Shown here: positions 25,046 through 33,978 of the stretch, in pieces
How the letters are laid out: the number at the start of each line of letters is the position of its first letter
Position numbering within the stretch: the first letter of the stretch is position 1
Assembly: GCF_036346875.1 (NCBI RefSeq)
Contig: NZ_CP107852.1
Coordinates: 5,208,001 to 5,272,000 of the forward strand
Source of the DNA: Nocardia sp. NBC_00508
GTDB taxonomy: Bacteria > Actinomycetota > Actinomycetes > Mycobacteriales > Mycobacteriaceae
Direction of reading: 5' to 3'
DNA: 64,000 nucleotides
Translations under genes and position numbers: made by a program
Notes under the pieces: model-generated
Seen by the model: the letters and a program-made list of their open reading frames with translations, nothing else
Databases searched by the model: none
What the model was told of the DNA's origin: nothing

Positions 25046-25381
25046 GTGACCTCGCCGTCGTGCGAGGTCACGCCCCTGATCCGCCAACCGCTGACCGCCG
25101 AAGCCGCCGCCGACCTGGCCGGTGTGTTCAAGGCGTTGGCGGACCCGGTCCGGCTGCGGCTGCTGTCCGTCGTGGCGAGCCATGCCGGACAGGAAGCCTG
25201 CGTCTGCGACCTGTCGGCAGGGTTCGACATCAGCCAGCCGACCATCTCCCACCACCTGAAGGTCCTGCGCGAAGCCGGATTGCTCAGCAGTGAGCGGCGC
25301 GGATCGTGGGTCTACTATCGCGTCGAACCCGCCGCCCTGCGGCAGCTCTCGCAGCTGCTCGACATCGCGGTCGCCCGATGA
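25046..25381 (+). CDS. arsR: ArsR/SmtB family repressor with CVC metal site
   Basis: A 111-residue winged-helix repressor. FKALADPVRLRLLSVVAS leads to EACVCDL, the classic alpha-3 As(III) site, and then FDISQPTISHHLKVLREAGLL. Binding of arsenite should release it from the inverted repeat immediately upstream. The start is GTG 25046, which leaves a short N-terminus like mycobacterial homologues; GTG 25016 lies inside the operator. It overlaps the aquaporin start as ATGA and so heads the arsR-aqp-arsC-arsC operon. Confidence 0.9.
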   Translation: MTSPSCEVTPLIRQPLTAEAAADLAGVFKALADPVRLRLLSVVASHAGQEACVCDLSAGFDISQPTISHHLKVLREAGLLSSERRGSWVYYRVEPAALRQLSQLLDIAVAR

Positions 25382-26136
25382 ACGATCTCGCGCGGCGGCT
25401 GATCGCCGAATTCATCGGCACCGCGTTACTGGTCACCGTCGTGGTCGGCTCCGGCATCGCCGCCCAGCAGCTCTCCCCGCACGACGTCGGTCTCCAATTG
25501 CTGGAGAACTCGACCGCGACCGTGTTCGGGCTGGCCGTGCTGATCCTCGTCTTCGGGCCGGTCTCCGGCGCCCACTTCAATCCCGTCGTCTCCGCGGCCG
25601 ACTGGCTGCTGGGTCGCCGCCACGGCACCGGCCTGACCGGCCGCGATCTCGGCGGCTATCTCATCGCCCAAGTCGGCGGGGGAGTCGTGGGAGCGGTGCT
25701 GGCCAACATCATGTTCGACCAGTTCGCGCTACAGATCTCCACCCACCACCGCATCACCAGCGGTCACCTGGTCGGCGAGATCGTCGCCACCGCCGGACTG
25801 ATCGCAGTCGTATTCTCCCTCGCCCGCAGCGGCCGAACCGCCCTGTCAGCGGCGGCGGTCGGCGCGTACATCGGGGCGGCTTACTGGTTCACCAGCTCCA
25901 CGTCGTTCGCCAACCCTGCCGTCACGATCGGCCGCGTCTTCTCCGACACCTTCGCCGGTATCGCCCCGGCCTCGGCGCCCGGATTCATCGCCGCCCAGAT
26001 CGCAGGCGCCCTTATCGGGCTGGCCCTGGTCGTCGTCCTGTATCCGGCCACCGCAGCGGCTGCCGACAACGTCGTCATCCCGCACGGCACCGACTCCGAC
26101 CACTCGATTCCCGCTGCAACCCGGAGACCCCAATGA
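25378..26136 (+). CDS. Aquaporin/glycerol-facilitator family channel in the arsenic operon
   Basis: A 252-residue MIP channel with six hydrophobic segments and two half-helices. The first pore motif is N68-P-V rather than NPA (AHFNPVVS); the second is N179-P-A (FANPAVTIGR), with Arg186 of the selectivity filter. Its start overlaps arsR and its stop overlaps arsC (ATGA both times), so it is an integral part of the operon. In Sinorhizobium meliloti, AqpS with ArsC lets arsenite made from arsenate leave down its gradient; the same role is likely here. Confidence 0.9.
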   Translation: MNDLARRLIAEFIGTALLVTVVVGSGIAAQQLSPHDVGLQLLENSTATVFGLAVLILVFGPVSGAHFNPVVSAADWLLGRRHGTGLTGRDLGGYLIAQVGGGVVGAVLANIMFDQFALQISTHHRITSGHLVGEIVATAGLIAVVFSLARSGRTALSAAAVGAYIGAAYWFTSSTSFANPAVTIGRVFSDTFAGIAPASAPGFIAAQIAGALIGLALVVVLYPATAAAADNVVIPHGTDSDHSIPAATRRPQ

Positions 26137-26804
26137 CAGACAGCCCGCTCGCACCCATCGAGCACGCGCGCGAGACCCTCACCATCGATCAGCAACTCGC
26201 TGTGAAGACCGCAGCTACCCGGCTACAGTCCGAGTTCGCCGACACCTTCGGCGTCGAAACCATCGAGCGTTTCCTGCACTCCAGTTACGACCAATTCGCG
26301 GCCCGCGCAACAGTTCTCACCTTCCTGCCGCTGCTGGCCGAGCGGTTCGCCCGCCAGCGGCTCCAGGCGCTGGCAAAGGTCGAGGGCAAGGCGCTCACCG
26401 GCAAGCCGACCGTGCTGTTCCTGTGCACCCACAACGCCGGTCGCTCCCAGATGGCGCTCGGTTTCTTCGACCACCTCGCCGGCGACGCGGCAGTTGCGTG
26501 GTCCGGCGGCTCCGAGCCCGGCGAGGAGATCAACCCTGTCGCCATCGAGGCGATGGCCGAGATCGGCATCGACATCGCCCGCGAATACCCCAAACCCTGG
26601 ACCGAGGAAATCCTGCGGGCCGCCGACGTCATCGTCACCATGGGTTGCGGCGACGCCTGTCCGATCTACCCCGGATGCCGCTACGAGAACTGGGAACTGC
26701 CCGACCCCGACAACCAGCCTCTCGAGGTCGTCCGCTCGATCCGCGACCAGATCGAAACCCGCGTCCGCACCCTGCTCACCGAACTAGACGCTCCCGCCCG
26801 CTGA
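26133..26804 (+). CDS. arsC: Arsenate reductase/arsenate-mycothiol transferase with N-terminal helical domain
   Basis: A 223-residue protein. Residues 1-88 form a helical domain (TRLQSEFADTFGVETIERFL, SYDQFAARATVLTFLPLLAERFARQRL) seen in actinobacterial ArsC fusions. Residues 90-223 are a low-molecular-weight phosphatase fold with P-loop Cys98-THNAGRS and a second cysteine pair in MGCGDACP. It should reduce arsenate to arsenite, probably through mycothiol and mycoredoxin. Starts with ATGA overlap on the aquaporin stop. Confidence 0.9.
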   Translation: MTDSPLAPIEHARETLTIDQQLAVKTAATRLQSEFADTFGVETIERFLHSSYDQFAARATVLTFLPLLAERFARQRLQALAKVEGKALTGKPTVLFLCTHNAGRSQMALGFFDHLAGDAAVAWSGGSEPGEEINPVAIEAMAEIGIDIAREYPKPWTEEILRAADVIVTMGCGDACPIYPGCRYENWELPDPDNQPLEVVRSIRDQIETRVRTLLTELDAPAR

Positions 26805-26820
26805 AAGGCCGCCCCCGCCA

Positions 26821-27234
26821 ATGGTTTCCAAACCCAGTGTCCTCTTCGTCTGCGTCCACAACGCGGGCCGCTCCCAGATGGCCGCCGCCTTCCTCACCCA
26901 CCTCGCCGGCGACCGCGTCGAGGTCCGCTCGGCAGGCTCCGCACCAGCCGACCAGATCAATCCGGTTGCGGTGGAGGCGATGCGCGAGATCGGCGTCGAT
27001 ATGTCCGCGGAGGTGCCGAAGGTGCTCACCACGGAGGCAGTCCACGCGTCCGATGTAGTGATCACCATGGGTTGCGGCGACGCCTGCCCCTATTTCCCCG
27101 GAAAGCGGTATCTGGACTGGAAACTCGACGACCCGGCTGGCCAGGGCCTCGAAGCGGTCCGCCCGATCCGTGACCAGATCGAAAAACGCATCCGCGACCT
27201 GCTCGATGAGCTCGGCATCAAATCGCTTGCCTGA
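26821..27234 (+). CDS. arsC: Arsenate reductase/arsenate-mycothiol transferase, single-domain
   Basis: A 137-residue low-molecular-weight phosphatase-fold ArsC. The P-loop is Cys11-VHNAGRSQ; TMGCGDACPYFPGKRYLDW holds the remaining cysteines, and the aspartate in DWKLDDPAGQ closes the site. It lies 16 bases after the first arsC and is clearly related to its C-terminal domain, so the operon carries two arsenate reductases. No Acr3 or ArsB pump follows; the next gene is a BCCT transporter 174 bases on. Confidence 0.92.
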   Translation: MVSKPSVLFVCVHNAGRSQMAAAFLTHLAGDRVEVRSAGSAPADQINPVAVEAMREIGVDMSAEVPKVLTTEAVHASDVVITMGCGDACPYFPGKRYLDWKLDDPAGQGLEAVRPIRDQIEKRIRDLLDELGIKSLA

Positions 27235-27408
27235 CCAGCAGCTCTCGAAGACAACAGACTGTCCTCCGGGAGAGTTCGCACTGGTCTCCACGCAGCGCTG
27301 AACCTTTCCCGGCTCGGTGCCCACGAGCTGATACGTGTACGGTTGCCCGGGTGTAGCAAGGGGCTTCTCTGAGGCGTGCTTCCGCGATCCTGAAAGGACT
27401 CGGATCTG

Positions 27409-29139
27409 ATGTCTACGGACACCGGCCGACACTCCGATGAACCAGACGAGAGCACCGAGGATCCGGCCGGAAAGCGGCCGACGAAGCCTGGGCTCGATCG
27501 GCTGGTCTTCGGCGCCACAGCAATCGGCTCTTTGGCTTTCGTGGCTTGGGGCATCGTCGATCACGCCGGCCTCGGCTCCGCATCGGCCGATGCACAGTCA
27601 TGGGTGATCACGAATACCGGTTGGCTGTTCGTGCTGATCGCTTCGGCTTTTGTCGTGTACGTCATCTGGTTGGCGGCAGGCCGATACGGCCGGATTCCGC
27701 TCGGCGCCGACGACGAGGAGCCCGAATTCCGCACCACGTCGTGGATCGCGATGATGTTCAGTGCCGGCATGGGTATCGGTCTGATCTTCTGGGGCGTCGC
27801 AGAACCGTTGTCGCACTATATGAGCCCGCCGCCGGGGACGACCGAGCCAAGGAGTTCCGAGGCTGCCGAAGTCGCGATGGCAACGACGTTGTTCCATTGG
27901 ACTTTGCACCCGTGGGCGATCTATGCCGTAGTCGGCTTGGCGATCGCCTACGGCACGTTCCGCAAGGGACGGTCACAGCTGATCTCGTCGATGTTCCGGC
28001 CGATTCTCGGGCGGCACTCCGACGGCATCGGCGGACGCGCGATCAACATGATGGCGATCTTCGCGACGCTGTTCGGTTCGGCGGCGTCGCTCGGCTTGGG
28101 CGCACTGCAGATCGGCGCGGGCATCGAGTTCAACGGGTGGGCCGACTCGATCGGCAAGACGGGTCTGGTCGTCATCATCACCGGCCTGACGATGGCTTTC
28201 ATCGTGTCGGCCGTCTCCGGTATCGACCGCGGTATCCAGTGGCTGTCGAACATCAACATGGTGCTTGCCCTGCTCATCGCGGCCTTCGTATTCGTCGTCG
28301 GCCCAACCCTGTTCATGCTCAACCTCCTGCCCGCCGCGCTGGGAGATTACGTCGCCACGTTGCCCGAGATGGCCTCGCGTACGGGTGTCAGCGGCGGCGA
28401 GGAAATGAAGGAATGGCTGTCGAGGTGGACGGTCTTCTACTGGGCATGGTGGATCTCGTGGACGCCGTTCGTCGGAATGTTCATCGCCCGGATCAGCCGC
28501 GGACGCACGATCCGTCAGTTCGTCACCGGTGTCCTGCTGGTGCCGAGCATCGTCAGCCTGGTCTGGTTCGTGATCTTCGGTGGAGCCGGTGTCTTCCAGC
28601 AGGGCCAGACCGGTGACCTGACCGAGGCGAACGGATCCGTCAACGAGAACTTCGCGCTGTTCCACCTGCTCGATCACTATCCCATCGCCTCGGTGACCGC
28701 CGTCCTGGTGATGATCCTTGTCGGCATCTTCTTTGTCTCCGGTGCCGACGCCGCATCCATCGTGATGGGTACGTTGTCGGAGAAGGGCAACATCGACCCG
28801 TCCAAGGCGACGGTGATCTTCTGGGGAGCCGCGACCGGCGCGGTCGCCGCCATCATGCTCGTCATCGCCGACCCAGGCGACCTCGGTGGCGCGCTGACCG
28901 GGCTACAGGCCCTGACCACAGTGGTGTCGCTGCCCTTCGTGATGGTGATGGGATTGCTGTGCGTGTCGCTGTACAAGGACATGCGTTCGGATCCGATCAT
29001 CCTGCGTGAAGAACGCGGCACCGAGCTCATCGAAGGCGCGGTAGTGCAGGGCGAGGAACGACACGACACCGATTTCGAGCTCCTCACAGGGCCGGTGAGT
29101 GAGCCCCGAACCACAACGCCGGACCAGTCGGCCGACTGA
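27409..29139 (+). CDS. BCCT family betaine/choline/carnitine transporter
   Basis: A 576-residue transporter with 12 predicted membrane segments. SAGMGIGLIFWGVAEPLSHY and the signature FYWAWWISWTPFVGMFIARIS are diagnostic of the BCCT family. The N-terminal 35 residues are acidic and cytoplasmic, and the C-terminal 45 residues are polar. It imports a quaternary-amine osmolyte, usually with sodium or protons. Start ATG 27409 follows GAAAGGACTCGG. A hairpin with T run follows it. A link with the arsenic genes is not supported; osmotic control is likely. Confidence 0.92.
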   Translation: MSTDTGRHSDEPDESTEDPAGKRPTKPGLDRLVFGATAIGSLAFVAWGIVDHAGLGSASADAQSWVITNTGWLFVLIASAFVVYVIWLAAGRYGRIPLGADDEEPEFRTTSWIAMMFSAGMGIGLIFWGVAEPLSHYMSPPPGTTEPRSSEAAEVAMATTLFHWTLHPWAIYAVVGLAIAYGTFRKGRSQLISSMFRPILGRHSDGIGGRAINMMAIFATLFGSAASLGLGALQIGAGIEFNGWADSIGKTGLVVIITGLTMAFIVSAVSGIDRGIQWLSNINMVLALLIAAFVFVVGPTLFMLNLLPAALGDYVATLPEMASRTGVSGGEEMKEWLSRWTVFYWAWWISWTPFVGMFIARISRGRTIRQFVTGVLLVPSIVSLVWFVIFGGAGVFQQGQTGDLTEANGSVNENFALFHLLDHYPIASVTAVLVMILVGIFFVSGADAASIVMGTLSEKGNIDPSKATVIFWGAATGAVAAIMLVIADPGDLGGALTGLQALTTVVSLPFVMVMGLLCVSLYKDMRSDPIILREERGTELIEGAVVQGEERHDTDFELLTGPVSEPRTTTPDQSAD

Positions 29140-29145
29140 TCCGAC

Positions 29146-29177
29146 GCCGGGGCGGCTGCTGTCCCGGCCCTGTTTTT
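29146..29177 (+). terminator. Intrinsic terminator after the BCCT gene
   Basis: GCCGGG (29146-29151) pairs with CCCGGC (29163-29168) around an 11-base loop, and five T residues follow at 29173-29177. It lies 7 bases after the stop codon. Confidence 0.7.
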
Positions 29178-29417
29178 CTCAGCACCTGCGGCCCGACGTC
29201 CACCCGCACACAACTGGAGTCGGCGCGTTGTGGCTGGACAAAGGCAAATCACCGACAGCGGAACTCTCACAGTCGATTCCGGGCTCTCGATCAGACGCGC
29301 TCGTTTCGATCCCGCGAGAACTCGGCCCGTTCTTCGCTGAATGCCGGTCGCTGCCCGTTCAGTAATGCGCTACGAAACCCGGCAGGATAGCCTCGGCAAT
29401 TCCTGCGGCCCGGTTGA

Positions 29418-29753
29418 CTATTTGATCAGCCAGAGATGCCCGAGCACATGCTCGCGCAGCCGTCGCGACCCCTTACGTGCCGTGTCAACGATGTGTGCCG
29501 CCTCACGTCCGGTCAGGCCAAGACGTCGCGCCAGATCCAACGGCACGGTATCGGCGTCGCCGACCAGCTCTACGAGCAATCGATTGCGCGCTCGCTCGGC
29601 GGCGTGGATTTCGGCCTTTGTCCGATTGAACATCTCCGATCTCGGGGGAGTCCGGCCTTCAGAGCCCCGCGCGTCGAGTTCACCTGTCGCAACGAGGCGA
29701 GCGCGAGCGCGCTCGAGTCGCGACATCACCTCTGATTCGCGATCGGTAGTCAT
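29418..29753 (-). CDS. Small helical protein coupled to an HTH/TPR regulator
   Basis: A 111-residue, strongly basic helical protein. MSRLERARARLVATGEL and an internal AEIHAAERARNRLLVELV suggest amphipathic helices; DLARRLGLTGREAAHIVDTARK near the C-terminus resembles a helix-turn-helix. Its ATG overlaps the regulator stop as ATGA, so both are made together. No family recognised; it may assist or modulate the regulator. Confidence 0.62.
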   Translation of the reverse strand: MTTDRESEVMSRLERARARLVATGELDARGSEGRTPPRSEMFNRTKAEIHAAERARNRLLVELVGDADTVPLDLARRLGLTGREAAHIVDTARKGSRRLREHVLGHLWLIK

Positions 29754-31006
29754 GCAAACACGATATCGCGGGCAGCGAGCGCGGCATCCAGCTCCTGGAC
29801 CGTCCGTGTATCCGCCCACGGTGACAGCTGCTGCCGTCCCTCGATAATCGCTGCGGCCAGTCTTGGCGACCGGTTCTGCTCTGCTAGTGCCGCCGCTTCA
29901 CCAACCGCGCTCGCCGCTTCCTCGATTTCATCGAGCTGAATCAGTGCGCGCTCCAACTCCAGCAGCGTGACCGCTCGGTCCCGCACATAGTTCGGCTGCA
30001 TCATCGCAAGGGCGTGCCGGGACGCCTCGGCCGCCGGACCTGCGTCGCCCAGGATCGCGAGGCAGTTGCCGCGGTAGCTTTCCTGTATTCCCGCGCCCAT
30101 GAAGTAAGCGCGGCTCTGCGATGGATGGCACGGCACTATGCCGATGAGTGCTGCGTCGGCCTCTTCGAGCGCCTGCAAGCATGCCGGGCGCTGCCCCGCG
30201 ATCGCTGCGGCCTCGGCATTGCGGATCGCGACGTAGGCTCGCAGGTGCCTGTCCTCCGACTGCATTACCCAGCTGCGCGCCGCGACCGCGTAGTCGACAG
30301 CGATACGTGGTCGACGCTGCCAGGTCTCCAGTTGCGAGAGGTGACACAACATGTACGCGCCGAGATCGGAGTCTTCGGCCTCATGCGCGTTCTCACGCGC
30401 TTCGGTGTAGAGCCGCGCGGCCGTCGTGTAGTCCCGTGCATCCCATGCCAGAGACCCCGCGAGGCCGGTCCACTCTGCGTAGAGCGAAAGTAGGTCGGCC
30501 CGTAGCGCCGCCGGGCAGTCGCGCAGCATCGCCTCAGTGACCTGCTGCTGCGCAATGACCATGCCCTGTGCGGCCGGAGAACCGAGCATGTCATCGAGTT
30601 GCATCGCCTGATACAGCGTCGACCGCACCACAGATACCGCGGCAGAATCCGGGCGACCTGCGCCGGACATCAACCACGCGGCTCGCTCGGCCGCGTCGCC
30701 TAGTCCCAACGTCGCCAACGCGCCCGCGCCCATGGCACCGGCCTTGAATAGCTGCCGCCGCTTCACGTCGTCATCCTCATTCAGCCGGAGTTGCTCAAAC
30801 CGGTCCGCAACATCCTTCGGTGCCTTCGCGAGCATCGTTCCGTAGGTGGTCTGGCCGAGACCGCCGATCGGTGCCGCGCCCTTCTCCCAGCGCCTGACGG
30901 ATCGTTCCGCCACGCCGAGCGCCTGCGCGAACCTGGCCTGTTTCATTCCATAGGCGCGGCGCAGCGCGACGCAATCCTCGTTGGTCCATGTCGAGACGAT
31001 AACCAT
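29750..31006 (-). CDS. XRE-type HTH regulator with TPR-like domain and an internal Tat-like segment
   Basis: A 418-residue protein built like the one at 20681-21880. The HTH is at 9-45 (CVALRRAYGMKQARFAQAL, GVAERSVRRWEKG). Residues 82-103 read KRRQLFKAGAMGAGALATLG, a twin-arginine plus hydrophobic run. Helical repeats fill 110-418, with a conserved SAAVGEAAALAEQN and a final PWADTRTVQELD like the paralogue's end. Start ATG 31006 after CAGGGGGCTGTG. It is divergent from the resolvase-like gene at 31234 and borders the accessory island, so it may control it. Confidence 0.8.
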   Translation of the reverse strand: MVIVSTWTNEDCVALRRAYGMKQARFAQALGVAERSVRRWEKGAAPIGGLGQTTYGTMLAKAPKDVADRFEQLRLNEDDDVKRRQLFKAGAMGAGALATLGLGDAAERAAWLMSGAGRPDSAAVSVVRSTLYQAMQLDDMLGSPAAQGMVIAQQQVTEAMLRDCPAALRADLLSLYAEWTGLAGSLAWDARDYTTAARLYTEARENAHEAEDSDLGAYMLCHLSQLETWQRRPRIAVDYAVAARSWVMQSEDRHLRAYVAIRNAEAAAIAGQRPACLQALEEADAALIGIVPCHPSQSRAYFMGAGIQESYRGNCLAILGDAGPAAEASRHALAMMQPNYVRDRAVTLLELERALIQLDEIEEAASAVGEAAALAEQNRSPRLAAAIIEGRQQLSPWADTRTVQELDAALAARDIVFA

Positions 31007-31233
31007 CACAGCCCCCTGCGGCGGAAGTGGTGACCGCAACTTTAGCCGGTTCTTGTCCGGTCATGTCCGGAAATGTCCTGCGGCAGAACGGAAGCATTTC
31101 CCCAGGCCCCGCCGCCGGGTCGATGCCATGCCCCGCATCGGCACACCGACCTACGACGACGCCTGGTTGGTGGCGAAAGCTCCCCGGCGGCGGGCGCCTC
31201 ACCGAACAAACGAAACAGGAAGCGACAGACCCC

Positions 31234-32214
31234 ATGCACCACCAGCACCCGCCGCCCCCTGCAGGCCGGCCACGTCACAACGCGAACAACCCAAAGGCGG
31301 TAGGTCTGGCCCGGACCGACATATCCGGCCTGGACGTACCCGCGCAAGCGATCGAGATACGCCGTCATGCAGAACAATTGGGCTACCAATACCTGTACAC
31401 AGTGCGTCCGCCGGTCGACCGGGGCATCGATCCAATCGGATACGCGCTCGGAATCGCCCTCGATGTGCGCGCCGCCGCATTGGTCGTCTACGACTTGGCC
31501 ATCGTCGACCACACACCCGCCCGGGTATGCGAGTTCTGCGACCTGGAAACAGTGAGCCCACCGACCACATGGGCAGCTGTGCTGCCGACTCGGATCGACC
31601 CAGCGCACAGCCACCCCGACCACCCGCTGACCGTTTCTGAGTCGTTTCGGATCATGCAGCAGCACATGGCATGTCGTGCGGTGACTTGTCCGCTAAAGGC
31701 CACCGCGCTCAGCTGCCTCGTACGAGCAGGCAAAATTGTCCCGCCGGTCAACACACCCCGTGAGCGTGCCGCAGCCCGTGGCCTTACGTTCCCAGCGCTA
31801 GACGCCGAACTGCCAGTGCCCGACGCCCCCGGCATGCAAACCTTGCTCGCTGTCCTCGACGGGCTCACCGACCCCGATGCCGACTTCCCTTTGGTCGCTG
31901 CCCGACGCTCCCAAGTTGTGTGGTCGGACACGACAGTCATCGACGACTGCAACCTCCTCACCACCGCAGCACCCGAGAACGCCACGTACCCGACCGGCTC
32001 CGTATGGCGCTCCCCACGTCCGGAGGAACCAGACGTGCATCTGGCAATCTCGCTGCACGGCATACAGTTCGACTTCACCGCATGCCTGTCGGCCGCATTG
32101 GAATTCGTGCACGAGCAGCAAACCCACCACTACGCCGACAGCGTCACCATCGAGCTGGACGACACGCGCAGCTTTCCGCGCCTACCCAACGAGCGGCTGT
32201 TCCTGCAACCCTGA
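31234..32214 (+). CDS. Protein with resolvase-like N-terminal domain
   Basis: A 326-residue protein. Residues 22-115 follow the layout of a serine-recombinase catalytic domain: LARTDISGLD (Ser31 at the nucleophile place), AQAIEIRRHAEQLGYQYLY, then AALVVYDLAIVDHTPAR and LETVSPPTTW. Some arginines expected of an active recombinase are not evident. The last 58 residues (from AISLHGIQFDF to PNERLFLQP) recur in the short gene at 36927. Start ATG 31234 follows AGGAAGCGACAG. It precedes the first cassette in the same direction. Function is unknown; a degenerate recombinase or regulator is possible. Confidence 0.6.
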   Translation: MHHQHPPPPAGRPRHNANNPKAVGLARTDISGLDVPAQAIEIRRHAEQLGYQYLYTVRPPVDRGIDPIGYALGIALDVRAAALVVYDLAIVDHTPARVCEFCDLETVSPPTTWAAVLPTRIDPAHSHPDHPLTVSESFRIMQQHMACRAVTCPLKATALSCLVRAGKIVPPVNTPRERAAARGLTFPALDAELPVPDAPGMQTLLAVLDGLTDPDADFPLVAARRSQVVWSDTTVIDDCNLLTTAAPENATYPTGSVWRSPRPEEPDVHLAISLHGIQFDFTACLSAALEFVHEQQTHHYADSVTIELDDTRSFPRLPNERLFLQP

Positions 32215-32261
32215 CCTGACACACTTGCCTGCTCCGAACACGACATGAGGGGATGACACGA

Positions 32262-32801
32262 ATGGATAGCGAGCGACCGTACACTCCGACCGAACGCGCA
32301 CGCATGGATAGCGATCAGCAAGACCCACGCTGGGTGCGGTGGCTCGATCGCATGACCGATGAAATCAACCACTTTCTCACCATCACGGTGCCGGACATGC
32401 CTGAAAGCCCCTGGACCGCTGAGGGATTGAGGCATGCCGAAGCCGTAGCGCTGCGAATCTTCCCGACGATGGAATCGGTCGATCTGCCGGAGAACCGTCA
32501 TCTTGCAGACCAGTTCCATCGCTACCTCGGCGAAGTGTTCCGCCGCAATTTCGAGGGTGAGTGGTACAACGTTCCCGAACACGACGACCCACAACGGACG
32601 CGTGGTTTCGGCCCGGTTGTCCGCCGACCGTTCAATGAATTGTATTTTACTGTCGTATCTCAACTAACGGCCGCGATGTACAGGCGCACGGGCACAGAAT
32701 GGTCGCGAATTTTCGAGTTTTCCGCCGAGGACTACGCGGACTGGCAAAGCGCTGGCCGTCCGTCATTGGACGAATGGATGAAGATCCGGGACGCGGACTG
32801 A
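32262..32801 (+). CDS. Small acidic protein of nuclease cassette A, possible immunity protein
   Basis: A 179-residue acidic protein. The N-terminal helix is ERPYTPTERARMDSDQQDP; the core has MESVDLPENRHLADQFHRYL, GEVFRRNFEGEWYNVP and GFGPVVRRPF, followed by AMYRRTGTEWSRIFEF. The GEVFRRNFEGEW-type segment recalls small immunity proteins of polymorphic toxin systems, which is inference. Start ATG 32262 is placed by GAGGGG 9 bases upstream and by alignment with the copy at 37307. The nuclease-like gene starts 31 bases after its stop, so the pair is co-expressed. Confidence 0.7.
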   Translation: MDSERPYTPTERARMDSDQQDPRWVRWLDRMTDEINHFLTITVPDMPESPWTAEGLRHAEAVALRIFPTMESVDLPENRHLADQFHRYLGEVFRRNFEGEWYNVPEHDDPQRTRGFGPVVRRPFNELYFTVVSQLTAAMYRRTGTEWSRIFEFSAEDYADWQSAGRPSLDEWMKIRDAD

Positions 32802-32832
32802 GTAGTCCACGTGCCATGTCCGGGGGTGTGTT

Positions 32833-33978
32833 GTGGCCTACGACAGAGACGAGTACTCCCGCTATGTGGGCGGCAAATGGTTCGAAGGGAAACCCGCCCG
32901 ACCGCCGGAAGCCTGGGAGCGCGAGCGAGATAAATGGTCGAAATCCCGTGAGTTCGGGAACCAGTTCCGCGATGGCATGTGCCAAATGCTCGGCCGCACT
33001 CAGGAAACCGGCTGGACGACCGAGAACTACTACAAGAGCGAAGCCGGTAAACGCTTTCATGACGCAGCGCACCATGTTGTGCAGCACGCCATGGAGTTCA
33101 AAGCCGGACGTGTCGGCGAAGATGCGCTGAAACAGCTCAAAAAAGATGCTCGCGCGCTCCGTGACGGCTGGACTATCGAGTGGTTCACAGTGGCCGGTGC
33201 CCGCATAGATTCCGCCGTAGTAGACAAGATGCGCGAACTGACCCAGAAATTCCCCGGCCAGTTCACGGTAGTCGAAGTCACCAAAGAACAATTCGCCCAG
33301 GCGATAGCCATCGGCAAGGAGCTGGCGAAGAATCGCGAAGCGCAACAGCTCCAGAAAGCCCGCGAGAACGAGATAGCCCGCAACCTCGAAGCGGGCAAGC
33401 AGCTCGAAGCCGAGAAAGCCGAACTACGCAAGCAGGTCGAAGAACAAGCCCGCCAACTGCAAGAGGCGCGCGAACGTGGGCGCGGTGTCGAGGTCGAGCC
33501 ACTGCGCGCGGCGCACGCGAAGATGCTCGGAGACCTCGAGAAGATCCGTGAGGCCGAGCGCGAGCAAGCCCGCGAAATGCTCCAGGCGGCCGGGCACACC
33601 CCGCAGCAGATCCAGGCCATGGAAACGGTGCTCGAGCAGGGGCGGGAGGATCAGCGGAAAGACGTCGTACTGGGTATCGAGGCGATCGCAGCCACGGTCG
33701 AACGCGAGGACCAGGCCCGCGCCGCCTCCGAGGCCGCCGAGCAAGCCCGCGAGCAAGAGCGGGCCGCCCGTGAAGCCGCGGAGAAGGAACGCGCCGAATA
33801 CCTCTCCCGCCTCCAGCGACAAGGCATCCCTGGCGAAGTCGTGAAGATCCTCGGACTGGGCCAAGCCGAAGCACCTTCGGCCGCCGTTCGACGTGATCCG
33901 GATGGCCAAGCGCCCCGAGTCGAACGCGGTCACGGCTACGGACCCGAGCGAAGCCGCGGAATCAACCGCGACCGCTGA
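32833..33978 (+). CDS. Putative PD-(D/E)XK nuclease-domain protein with long coiled coil, cassette A
   Basis: A 381-residue protein from GTG 32833. Residues 65-150 look like a restriction-endonuclease fold: Asp77 (FHDAAHH), Glu88-x-Lys90 (AMEFKAGR), Gln101 (ALKQLKKD), then DGWTIEWFTVAG and FPGQFTVVEVT as core strands. Many bacterial nuclease toxins share this D...ExK...Q order with a following I-x-W strand. Residues 155-330 are an almost uninterrupted charged coiled coil, and the tail (GIPGEVVKILGLGQAE to GHGYGPERSRGINRDR) is conserved in both copies. No signal peptide, membrane segment or secretion domain is seen, so it acts inside the cell or leaves by an unknown route. Nuclease activity is a prediction. 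Confidence 0.7.
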   Translation: MAYDRDEYSRYVGGKWFEGKPARPPEAWERERDKWSKSREFGNQFRDGMCQMLGRTQETGWTTENYYKSEAGKRFHDAAHHVVQHAMEFKAGRVGEDALKQLKKDARALRDGWTIEWFTVAGARIDSAVVDKMRELTQKFPGQFTVVEVTKEQFAQAIAIGKELAKNREAQQLQKARENEIARNLEAGKQLEAEKAELRKQVEEQARQLQEARERGRGVEVEPLRAAHAKMLGDLEKIREAEREQAREMLQAAGHTPQQIQAMETVLEQGREDQRKDVVLGIEAIAATVEREDQARAASEAAEQAREQERAAREAAEKERAEYLSRLQRQGIPGEVVKILGLGQAEAPSAAVRRDPDGQAPRVERGHGYGPERSRGINRDR

